Below are positions 18,780 to 26,580 of a DNA stretch of 64,000 nt, one piece after another. Location: the NCBI RefSeq assembly GCF_004137345.1, contig NZ_SDWV01000022.1, positions 23,525 to 87,524 of the forward strand. The letters run 5' to 3'. Position 1 is the stretch's first letter; the number at the start of each line of letters is the position of its first letter. A program made the translations under genes and the position numbers. Origin of the DNA: Nocardioides zhouii (GTDB lineage: Bacteria; Actinomycetota; Actinomycetes; Propionibacteriales; Nocardioidaceae). Below the pieces are notes generated by a model. That model saw only the letters and a list, made by a program, of their open reading frames with translations. It was not told where the DNA came from and ran no database searches.

Positions 18780-19184
18780 TCAGAAGCTGACGCCTAGCTT
18801 TCGAACGTCGAAGTGTCGAGAGCCCGCCCGCTGCACGCCTGGTGCCCGATGGGCTCGGTGCCGAGACGCCCAGGCGCTAGACCCCATGTGTTCGGGAGGC
18901 GGGCAATCGTTGCCCAGAACGCCAGCCCGCTGACTTGACGGGCAAGGCGGCAGATAGACGCGGCTTCGGCTATGTCGGATGGTGGGCTGAGTGGGTTGAT
19001 CGCACGCACCCGGTAGGAACTCAAGGACTGGCACGTACCCCAGCGGTCCCCAGGCAACCATCTGCGCGTAGTCCACCGCATCAGCGCAGTACCCGCCGCC
19101 AGATCTCCCGAAGGCGGCGAATGCGCCGACGATCAGCCAGAGAAGAACGAGGGACACGACAGAAATCGCGAGCCTGTTCATGTC
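18780..19184 (-). CDS. Small membrane protein
   Basis: The start at 19184 is supported by a GGAGGG site upstream. The first 25 residues form a strong transmembrane or signal-anchor segment (MNRLAISVVSLVLLWLIVGA). Next come a Cys-containing stretch (YCADAVDYAQMVAWG) and a second hydrophobic segment (PLGYVPVLEFLPGA). Similar short proteins are common in actinobacteria without known function. The last 60 residues have weak bias, so the real C-terminus could be shortened by a frameshift. Confidence 0.6.
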   Translation of the reverse strand, partial: DMNRLAISVVSLVLLWLIVGAFAAFGRSGGGYCADAVDYAQMVAWGPLGYVPVLEFLPGACDQPTQPTIRHSRSRVYLPPCPSSQRAGVLGNDCPPPEHMGSSAWASRHRAHRAPGVQRAGSRHFDVRKLGVSF

Positions 19185-19336
19185 TCCGCCCCCTCCATCC
19201 GTTTCGCCCTTGGACGCAAGCAAGCGAGCGCTCGTTCCGGGTGGGAGGGTCGCTCGTCGGCACGTCTGACGTCCCCGACACGCGGCGGCATGACGCTCGT
19301 CCGGGCGGTAGGAAATCAGGCAGGGATACTGTCTAC

Positions 19337-19785
19337 ATGTCCGCAAAGACTGGTACCCGGTCCCGGCTCCTCCGCACAGGCACGACCATTCTCGTGTGGA
19401 CGACGGTTGCGCTCTTGTGCTTTCTCTCCATTGGGGGCCTTGCGCGCATGAGCGACGGATCTACAGGTCGGGACGTAATCCCGATGGCTAGCGTCGTCAC
19501 CACTGTCACGGTGCTGACTCTCCTGATGCGGGCAGTTGTAAGCATCGCCGATGACCTGAGCGACGGCGAGTACGCCGCCGCCACTATCCAGTTGCGGACT
19601 GTGAGCTCCGGCATCGTTCTACTAATCCTCACCACCGCTCTCGCGGTGCACTTGGAGCCGCAGGTAGAGACGTCCGGGAACTGCTCGGAGACCTGATCAG
19701 CGTCGTCCTATTCGGTGGCGCCATCCTCCTTCTCGGCAGCGGTGTCGCTGAGTACCACCGGGCACGGGACTCGGTCGAGCGCTGA
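19337..19785 (+). pseudogene. Membrane protein gene with probable one-base deletion near 19675
   Basis: The frame from 19337 encodes three membrane segments (TTILVWTTVALLCFLSIGGL, VVTTVTVLTLLMRAVVSIAD, SGIVLLILTTALAV) and stops at 19696. Restoring one G in the GGG at about 19675 extends it by 36 residues with a fourth hydrophobic segment (LISVVLFGGAILLLGSG) and a charged end (YHRARDSVER), stopping at 19785. The extended tail has better composition than the short end. It is an integral membrane protein of unknown role. A TACTGT hexamer just before the ATG suggests a leaderless start. Confidence 0.55.
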
Positions 19786-20208
19786 CTCCCACCAGCGGAG
19801 CCGGGCTGGGCTGGGCTGGGCTGGGCTGGGCTGGGAGATATATAAGCGCCAGCCAAGTGCTGGGCGGCAGTCTCGCGGCGGGATGACGCACTCCTAATGA
19901 AAGATCTGGGCTCTTCCACAGCGCCACGATCCTCGTGGCACGCGAGCTGCGCGTCTTCCTTCGCCACATCTCGAGGAAGCCTAAGCACCGCCCGGCTTCC
20001 TCGGCCCAATGACGGACTCTCCACGGCCGCCGCACCGAGGACGCCACCCGAAGCAATTCGGTACTTGAAAGTCGCGAACTCCTCGTAAGGTCGGTCGCAT
20101 GCGCTGTAATGGTTGCCCATTACCGCAAGACCCCCGAAAGCCAGGAGTTCGAGTGTCGGTACCTGAGCTGCGCGTTAGAACAGACTGCAGTGTGCTCTGG
20201 ATGGCCGC
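19786..20208. other. Upstream region of the five-gene operon, with G-rich repeat
   Basis: This 423-base stretch contains the GGGCT tandem repeat, an AT-rich block (GATATATAAG) immediately after it, and a short coupled open frame before the phosphoribosyltransferase gene. The AT-rich block could be a promoter for the operon. No other gene is supported. Confidence 0.45.
19803..19835 (+). repeat. GGGCT tandem repeat (6.6 copies), G-quadruplex-capable
   Basis: Seven GGG runs separated by CT on the plus strand satisfy the canonical G-quadruplex pattern with two-base loops. It is an unstable microsatellite in the promoter-distal region of the operon. Frames across it encode Pro/Ala/Gln/Ser repeats and are not genes. 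Confidence 0.85.
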
Positions 20209-20212
20209 ATGA
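20153..20212 (+). CDS. Possible 19-residue leader peptide coupled to the operon
   Basis: A GTG at 20153 is preceded by AGGAG with five-base spacing. The frame ends in TGA overlapping the next ATG (ATGA). The downstream gene has no good ribosome binding site of its own, so translational coupling is plausible. It is too short to judge by coding bias. Confidence 0.35.
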   Translation: MSVPELRVRTDCSVLWMAA

Positions 20213-21315
20213 AGCACGCTCTCGCCGATGAGCTCTTCGCGGCGGTCATGCACCTCGGCCCGGACGAGACTGATGAACTTGTCCGTCGGATGCGACCGCT
20301 GAAGCACATGTCGGACTATAAGTTCGACAGTTATGGGGGCTACGGCGCCGGCATCAAGTTCCTGGAGACGCTGTCTATCTGGCTCGAGCAGTTCGATGAA
20401 GCGGAACGCGATGTCGCAATCGACTTCATCCGGAACAAGCTCGTGTTTCTCAGCGATAGCGAGATTCAGCACGCTTTGTCCCTGGCCTACCCCGACCTGG
20501 TCCGCCCGAATCTCATTCGCCGTGCCGCTGCGGAACTGAGGGTGGATCCGTGGCGGATCACCACTGTCTTGGAGTCGCTCGAGTTTCGGGTGCTCCAGAG
20601 GCGCACGATGTTCCTCGGACTTGCGGACGGCGCACGCCTTGACCAGTTCCGCCGCGCGAACCCGGCGCTCGTGCACGACCAGTTCTGCGTGACCGCCGAG
20701 CCGCCGTCCCGTGTTGCCCAAGGGTTCCGCAAGGACCTGGTGAAATGGCTTGAGGATGTTGGCTCCGACGCCGAGGGGACCTTCTGCCACTTCGTGCTGA
20801 TCGACGACTTCACCGGCAGCGGCTTCACCGCGCTGCGCCAGGGCAAGGATGGCACGTGGTCCGGCAAGTTGTTCCATGTGAGAAAATCCCTCGACCAGCT
20901 CGTCGCGGCGGGCATCGCCGCTGCGGACTACACCGTCGACGTCGTCATCTACACCGCCAGCGCGAAGGCAGAGGACTCCCTGCGGGATCAGCTAGCTAAG
21001 GCAGGCTTCAACGACTGGGAACTGTCGGTGGTCCAGGTCATTCCGAACTCGCATCTTGTGGCCACTGATTCCACATTCGCAGACCTCTGCCGTGCGCATC
21101 ACGACCCGGTCGTCGATGACAAGATTAAGGCCGACGCAGCATCGCCCTCGGCGGCCTTGGGTTTCCGCGACTCCCGGCTCCCGCTGGTTTTGAGCCACAA
21201 CACCCCGAACAACAGCGTCGGAGTGCTGTGGGAGAACACGGCCGACGACCCGAACTCCACCAAGAAGTTCAGTCCGTTGTTTCCCCGGCACGAGCGCCAC
21301 AAGGCAGATCGATGA
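20209..21315 (+). CDS. Phosphoribosyltransferase-like protein (PRTase-CE-like)
   Basis: This is a 368-residue protein. An N-terminal helical domain (about residues 1-140) contains a Gly/Tyr-rich motif (FDSYGGYGAGIKF). A phosphoribosyltransferase-like domain follows. The PRPP-binding signature appears as FVLIDDFTGSGFTAL near residues 195-209, with two acidic residues then TGSG, followed by VDVVIYTASAKAEDSL. From memory, this architecture matches PRTase-like proteins that comparative genomics places in bacterial conflict systems next to ORC/CDC6-type ATPases; that needs a profile search. It begins a five-gene operon and overlaps the ATPase gene by ATGA. A likely role is making or consuming a ribosyl-phosphate compound as a signal or toxin, but this is inference. 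Confidence 0.8.
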   Translation: MKHALADELFAAVMHLGPDETDELVRRMRPLKHMSDYKFDSYGGYGAGIKFLETLSIWLEQFDEAERDVAIDFIRNKLVFLSDSEIQHALSLAYPDLVRPNLIRRAAAELRVDPWRITTVLESLEFRVLQRRTMFLGLADGARLDQFRRANPALVHDQFCVTAEPPSRVAQGFRKDLVKWLEDVGSDAEGTFCHFVLIDDFTGSGFTALRQGKDGTWSGKLFHVRKSLDQLVAAGIAAADYTVDVVIYTASAKAEDSLRDQLAKAGFNDWELSVVQVIPNSHLVATDSTFADLCRAHHDPVVDDKIKADAASPSAALGFRDSRLPLVLSHNTPNNSVGVLWENTADDPNSTKKFSPLFPRHERHKADR

Positions 21316-23333
21316 CCTCGCTCCCGAATTCGTTCCGTATCCGGGCTGCCGAATTCAACCGGGGCAGGACCTCGGCCTTCTGCAACAACTTTGCCGCGGA
21401 GGTCCTGGACAGCATCCAGAGCCGCCATTTTGACATGCCCGTCGTACTCAGGTCTGTGCCTGGCACCGGCAAGACGAGTCTCATGCAGATTCTGTCGGCT
21501 CACTGGTTGGTCGAGGTGGTACGCCGTCCAAACGATTACGAAGCGCTGGCCCAGCACCTCACTGACATAGGGGTCCTCGACACGGTCGGCTCACCCACAG
21601 TGTCCGGCGCCTTGGTGAACCTGGAACGGGACTTCTCCTCAATTCTTGACATCGGTGCCCCGGACGAGGCTGCCGAGCGGATCTTTAAACGTCTCGTGGA
21701 CGCGCGCGTCCTGGCCGCCCACGTCGAGTCCGCGAGAGTGATGGCGACGGCTCTAAACGACGTCGGCCCAGACCCGGAAGTCTCGTTCGCCATCCCGGAG
21801 GGGCGCCCCGATCTGACGGCCGTGCTGCGTGAGATGCACAGCGATGATGACGCCCGCATAACCAGTTCTGAGGTTCTTGAGTGGGCACTGGGGATCGAGA
21901 CAGTCGTGAGAAGTCTTCTGTTCGACCTCAGCCCTTTCGACTGGGACGCAACCGCTAACTACACCAACGACTTCCTAAGTTTCCGGCTGCTGGAAAGCGC
22001 GTCGATTCACTACGACGGCGTGGATTCCGGGCTACGCGTTGTCACCTTCCTCGATGACCTTCACCGGCTGCGTCCAACCCAGCGCCGCCAGATCATGGGC
22101 CTCATCGAGAGCCGAGCCCTGACCCGCGGAGTCTGGATCGCTGAAAGGGTTGAGGTCCTCAACCCGGAGCAGCTCCTCGGCGAGGACCTGGGAACCTCCC
22201 TGCCGGCCCGCGCGAATGCTGAACGGGGACGCGATGTCGAGGTCATCGATCTCGGCGCCGGCAGCCCCGCTGCCTACAGCGCATACGAGCGCATGCTGAG
22301 GAGTGTCGCCCGCAAGCGTGCTGCAACTGACCTCCACAACTTCGCTGATACCAGCACCGAGTTCCTCCAGCTCCTGGATGAGCAGGAGCACCCCGACTGG
22401 AGCAGTGTCGAGGCCGACGTCCTCAAGCGTCTCGCAGAGGTCGACGACGCGCGGTTCGACGACTGGATCCGGCACATCTCCGCAGACGCACTGGTAACCG
22501 GCAAGTCGGACCGTGAGCGTGTGACGGATGCCCGGGCAACTATCTCGCTGATCGAGGCCGAGCAACGCAAGCAACAAGCTGAGCTGTTCTTGGGGATGCC
22601 CCTGGCAGTTGAGGAGCTCGACCGGCGGCTAGGAAGCACGGTCCGGGAGGCCGCGCAGGTAGCACTAGGGCGTGAGTACCCCAAGCAGGTGCCGGTCTAC
22701 TACGGACAACGCGACTTCCTGCTGCTGGCGAACCACAACGTTTCCCAACTTCTACGGGTTGGAGCGGATCTTTTCGACGTGGTCTTAACTGGAGCGGCAA
22801 CCGCGCGGAAGTCGCCGGCGCCTACCCCCCGGGAGCAGCATCGGACAGTCAAAGCGTCCAGCGACCGCCTGTGGCGGGAAATTCCAGCGCGCCTAGAAGA
22901 AGGCCGTAACGTTCAAACGCTGCTGACTGCGGCGGGGAAGTTCGCCGCTCGAATGAACGAGGACCGACCCACCTCGTACGCGCCGGGGATCAGCGGGTTC
23001 GCGTTGACCATGCGGGACCTGAAGCAGCTCATTGATCCAGCGACACGTGCAGTGGTTCCAGGTGGTGAGGAACTGCTTAGGGCACTGGCTGACGCGGTCG
23101 CCAACGACTACCTCACGAAGCTGGAGGACGCGCCTCGAGGGGCCCGAGCCGAGCGTCGGGTCGTCTTCTACATAAACCGTCTCCTCTGCCCGATCTGGAA
23201 CCTGCCGCTAGGCAAGGGCGGCTACCGAACGCGAAGCCTTCACGAAGTAGCGAGCTGGATGAAGAACGGCTCGGCCAGCTCCACCACCGACGAACCGGAC
23301 GAACCGCTAGACGAGGGCCTCTTCAATGACTGA
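21312..23333 (+). CDS. ORC/CDC6-like AAA ATPase
   Basis: The ATG at 21312 overlaps the preceding stop. This 673-residue protein has a P-loop SVPGTGKTSLM at about residues 49-59 and a Walker B VVTFLDDLHRL near 241, followed by a sensor-like strand (RGVWIAERVE). The spacing and DDLH box fit ORC1/CDC6-type or STAND-like AAA ATPases rather than helicases. The C-terminal 300 residues are helical, including VREAAQVALGREYPKQVPVY, and unrecognised; they may hold winged-helix or sensor elements. It probably acts as the nucleotide-dependent switch or DNA/effector sensor of the operon. It overlaps the next gene by eight bases. Confidence 0.85.
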   Translation: MTSLPNSFRIRAAEFNRGRTSAFCNNFAAEVLDSIQSRHFDMPVVLRSVPGTGKTSLMQILSAHWLVEVVRRPNDYEALAQHLTDIGVLDTVGSPTVSGALVNLERDFSSILDIGAPDEAAERIFKRLVDARVLAAHVESARVMATALNDVGPDPEVSFAIPEGRPDLTAVLREMHSDDDARITSSEVLEWALGIETVVRSLLFDLSPFDWDATANYTNDFLSFRLLESASIHYDGVDSGLRVVTFLDDLHRLRPTQRRQIMGLIESRALTRGVWIAERVEVLNPEQLLGEDLGTSLPARANAERGRDVEVIDLGAGSPAAYSAYERMLRSVARKRAATDLHNFADTSTEFLQLLDEQEHPDWSSVEADVLKRLAEVDDARFDDWIRHISADALVTGKSDRERVTDARATISLIEAEQRKQQAELFLGMPLAVEELDRRLGSTVREAAQVALGREYPKQVPVYYGQRDFLLLANHNVSQLLRVGADLFDVVLTGAATARKSPAPTPREQHRTVKASSDRLWREIPARLEEGRNVQTLLTAAGKFAARMNEDRPTSYAPGISGFALTMRDLKQLIDPATRAVVPGGEELLRALADAVANDYLTKLEDAPRGARAERRVVFYINRLLCPIWNLPLGKGGYRTRSLHEVASWMKNGSASSTTDEPDEPLDEGLFND

Positions 23334-24510
23334 CACCCCTGCGGCAGCCCCGCACCGGCGGTGGGACGACCACGTCCTCGGACGGTCTGACCAACGCTAC
23401 GGCTTCGGCTTCGAGGAGATTCTGAAGGCCGCCGTTCGCCCGGGAACCCCGTCCCTATACGTGATGGGGCTCGGGTTCGACCCGCGGGCAACGGTGGCTT
23501 TCGAGACTGCAGCACCGCTACTCCCGCCCGGTTCGCGGGTCCTTGCCATCGTTCCGAAGGCGACCTCGGGCGGCGCCAGCCGCGAATCGGCGTTCCAGAA
23601 GAGCAACGAGGCACGGGCAAGGGAGATCGCGGCAAGCTGCTCCTTGGAACTCGAGATCATCCAGCCGAACCCGGAAGCCAAGGACACGCGGTTCCACGGA
23701 GTCTGGCTAGTGCGGAAGCTTCGCGAGCAACGCGAGTGGCTCACCCCTCACGTGGTGGTGGACATCTCGTCGCTCCCGTCAGCGATCTTCTTCGCCCTCA
23801 TTCGAGCCTGGCTCGTCGAACGAACAACCGACCTTCAACTGCAGGTGGTCGCCGCAGAGAGCCACCACCTGGACGACCTGATCCTCGACTCGGGCACGCT
23901 AGCCCCCCAGTTCCTCCCGGGTTTCAACAAGCATGGCTCCTTGCAGGAACTTCAGCCGGGCACCCGTATCTGGCTTCCTGTCCTCGGGAAGGGCCGCCTG
24001 GCGCAGATGGAGGCGATCTGGACCGCATTCACCCCGCACGACATCTGTCCGGTGGTGCCGTTTCCAGCCCCTGACCCGCGCCGGGGCGACTCGCTAGTCG
24101 CCGAGTACGGTGAGTTTCTCTTCGAGACCCTCAACGTCGATGCTCAGAAGTTCATCTACGCCGACGGCTCCAACCCGTTCGACCTGTACAAGGTCCTGAT
24201 GACGATCAGCGATCGGTACAAGCGCGCGTTGCGGCCTCTGGGACAACCAGTCATCGTTCCCAGCACTCACGGGTCGAAGCTCCTAAGCCTTGGCGTGCTG
24301 CTGGGCGCCTTCGAGGCCGACCTCAGTGTCGTCAACGCCGGCGCCCCGGTGAGCACGCTCAGCGACGGTGCCGATGACGAGTCCATTCGCGCGCTGGCCT
24401 CCGAAAGCCAACAGACCTGCCTGTGGCTCGCGGGAGAGCCTTACGACAAGTCGCACCCAGACGCTGCCAGAACCGAGGGCCACGCCGATGCCGAACACGG
24501 GAGCGACTGA
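23326..24510 (+). CDS. Uncharacterised two-lobed Rossmann-like protein
   Basis: This is a 394-residue protein. The first half has LYVMGLGFDPRATVAFETAA, where GLGFDPR is a likely nucleotide or ligand motif, then VVVDISSLPSAIFFALIRAW. The second half repeats a similar alpha/beta pattern (YADGSNPFDLYKVLMTISD, then VIVPSTHGSKLLSLGVLLG). The alternating strands and glycine turns suggest two Rossmann-like lobes, as in CARF/SAVED-like sensors or sugar-phosphate-binding proteins, but I cannot assign a family. It sits in the middle of the operon with overlapping starts, so it is an obligate component. A sensor or adaptor role is inferred. Confidence 0.8.
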   Translation: MTDTPAAAPHRRWDDHVLGRSDQRYGFGFEEILKAAVRPGTPSLYVMGLGFDPRATVAFETAAPLLPPGSRVLAIVPKATSGGASRESAFQKSNEARAREIAASCSLELEIIQPNPEAKDTRFHGVWLVRKLREQREWLTPHVVVDISSLPSAIFFALIRAWLVERTTDLQLQVVAAESHHLDDLILDSGTLAPQFLPGFNKHGSLQELQPGTRIWLPVLGKGRLAQMEAIWTAFTPHDICPVVPFPAPDPRRGDSLVAEYGEFLFETLNVDAQKFIYADGSNPFDLYKVLMTISDRYKRALRPLGQPVIVPSTHGSKLLSLGVLLGAFEADLSVVNAGAPVSTLSDGADDESIRALASESQQTCLWLAGEPYDKSHPDAARTEGHADAEHGSD

Positions 24511-24639
24511 CCTCGCCCCGTCTGCCGCGGACTAGCCAATTGCTCCCAGAGCTTGACCCGCGGATGTCGTCGGCCACTGGTAGGGAAGAATCAACATCTC
24601 GGCGCAGACAAGCGACAGAACCGGAGACGAGCAAGACGC

Positions 24640-26580
24640 ATGGCAGCACCGCGGAAAAATTCATCGCGCTCCGGATATGTGCCTCTGAGCCGCCGGAAAG
24701 AGTCCTACGACTCTGAACTCCAAGCGCTGAAAGCAACCTACGACAACGCACGATTGGGCTCGCCTGTCCTGCACGACGTGCTGGAATCGCTGCTGTGGCT
24801 TCCGACTTGGTACGTCGGAAACGGCGGGACGATGGCCGTCGCCCAGTACGCCGCCGAACTGCACAATCAGCAAACCGGACTCCCAGCCATCGCAATCACC
24901 TCTCTTGGTTTCGCAACCAGCCAGGTTGCAACCGGCAGTGCCGTAGTAATCATCTCGGCCAGCGCGAAGCACCCCGACACCGCGGCTACCGTTCGAACCG
25001 CACTTGAGCGCAAGGTTTCCCGCGTCGTCGTCGTCACCGAACGCAATCGCAGCGAGCTCACAGGGGCGTTTGCCTCTCCGCAGGTCGAGGTGGTCACCCT
25101 TTCGCGACCAGGTCCCAGCGACGGCTTCCTTGCAACAAACAGCGTGCTCAACATGTCGACCGCGCTCGCTGCCGCTTATTTCTCCCGATTGCCGATGACC
25201 TTGCCAGGCTTCACTGCAAAGCTTCCCGGAGCCGTACGGCCAGGCGACGACCTGCTGCTGCTCTCCTCGGCGGGAACCTGGGCTGCAGCCACCGACCTGG
25301 AAACGAGGCTGGTCGAGACGGGACTCGCGACAGTCCAGAAGACCGACTTCCGGAACTTCGCACACGGTAGGCACCTTGGGTTGAGCCGAATGGCCGGCCA
25401 CGTCTCAGTGATCGCCATGAGCGACTCGCGCACTGCGACCCTCGCAACCGCGACGCTTGACCTGCTTCCAGCCGACATCCCCGTCATGCACCTCACCAGC
25501 GCCGCAAGGGCGCCCGCATCGAGCCTTGACCTCCTCGTTCGATCGATGCGCCTGACAGGGGCCATCTCGAACCGCAGTGGGTTCGACCCCGCCCGGCCTC
25601 AAGTCCCAAGTTTCGGACGCCAGCTCTACCGCCTGGAAAGCCGCAGACATCTCCCCCGACGGCTTGCCCGTCCGGACGTCGTCGCCAAACTGGAAGCAGC
25701 CTGCCTACCTGTTGGTGAACCAACACTCAAAGACTTTAGCCGCCGACGCGCGCAGTGGTTGCGCAAGACCGTGTCTACCCCGATCGCGGGCATCCTTGTC
25801 GACTACGACGGGACGGTGTGCACTACGGCAGGACGCTTCGAGCCACCTTCAGAAGACCTCCAAGAGTCGTTCGTCCGGTTGCTCCGGCAAGGCCTCGTCG
25901 TGGGATTTGTCAGCGGCCGCGGCAAGTCTCTCCCAGAGTCTCTGCGCGAATGGCTCCCGACCGATCTGCGAAGCCGCGTGGCGATCGGGCTGTACAACGG
26001 TGCCGTGCGCGGAACCCTCAACGATGTTCAGGCCCTCGAGCCCAGCAAGACCGGACCTTTCACCGAAACCGCAGGGGGGCGTCGTGCACTGCGCGAACTT
26101 CAAGGCCTGGCCTCCCGTTTCGGTGGCGTCGTCCAAGCGCGACCTTTCCAGGTCAGTCTTGAAGCAGGCACCGGAAGATCCGCTCACTGGCCGGCACTGG
26201 CACGCGCCGTCGAAGAGCTCGTTGGCCGCGAGAACCTTGATGCTCGTATACGACTGAAAGCAGTTCGCTCCGCACACTCCATCGACGTCATCCCCGCAAG
26301 CTCGACGAAAAACTTGCTGCGAAGCAACCTCGAGGACATGCAGACAAGGCTTGGCGCCACCTTGGCCATCGGCGACCGTGGCGGACTTGACGGCAACGAC
26401 TACGAACTCTTGGCCTTCGACACACTGACCCTCAGCGTCGACCAAGTCTCCGGCGACCCGAGTCGCTGCTGGAACCTCGCAGACGACGGGCCGGGCGGTC
26501 CGGACCTGCTCTCTCGCTATCTGACCGCGGTCAAGCCGGATCGACAGAGAGTCCATACCTTCAGGTGGACCGATGGGTGA
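24640..26580 (+). CDS. SIS domain - HAD phosphatase fusion
   Basis: The start at 24640 is chosen for codon bias; an upstream extension is Arg-rich. Residues 45-210 form a sugar-isomerase (SIS) domain with WYVGNGGTMAVAQYAAELHN and VVIISASAKHPDTAATV. A second SIS-like half follows to about residue 350 (LLLLSSAGTWAAATDLETRL). From residue 380 there is a HAD hydrolase of the trehalose/sucrose-phosphatase type: motif I ILVDYDGTV, motif II VGFVSGRGKS, and motif IV AIGDRGGLDGNDYELL. SIS domains bind phosphosugars and HAD enzymes dephosphorylate them, so this single chain could sense or process a phosphosugar. It lies 130 bases after the preceding gene and overlaps the kinase gene by eight bases. Confidence 0.88.
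   Translation: MAAPRKNSSRSGYVPLSRRKESYDSELQALKATYDNARLGSPVLHDVLESLLWLPTWYVGNGGTMAVAQYAAELHNQQTGLPAIAITSLGFATSQVATGSAVVIISASAKHPDTAATVRTALERKVSRVVVVTERNRSELTGAFASPQVEVVTLSRPGPSDGFLATNSVLNMSTALAAAYFSRLPMTLPGFTAKLPGAVRPGDDLLLLSSAGTWAAATDLETRLVETGLATVQKTDFRNFAHGRHLGLSRMAGHVSVIAMSDSRTATLATATLDLLPADIPVMHLTSAARAPASSLDLLVRSMRLTGAISNRSGFDPARPQVPSFGRQLYRLESRRHLPRRLARPDVVAKLEAACLPVGEPTLKDFSRRRAQWLRKTVSTPIAGILVDYDGTVCTTAGRFEPPSEDLQESFVRLLRQGLVVGFVSGRGKSLPESLREWLPTDLRSRVAIGLYNGAVRGTLNDVQALEPSKTGPFTETAGGRRALRELQGLASRFGGVVQARPFQVSLEAGTGRSAHWPALARAVEELVGRENLDARIRLKAVRSAHSIDVIPASSTKNLLRSNLEDMQTRLGATLAIGDRGGLDGNDYELLAFDTLTLSVDQVSGDPSRCWNLADDGPGGPDLLSRYLTAVKPDRQRVHTFRWTDG

Noticed and set aside
19629..20120. 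Minus-strand frames with Pro/Ala/Gln/Ser repeats
   Set aside because: The repeats are the translation of the GGGCT microsatellite and the rest is uncoded.
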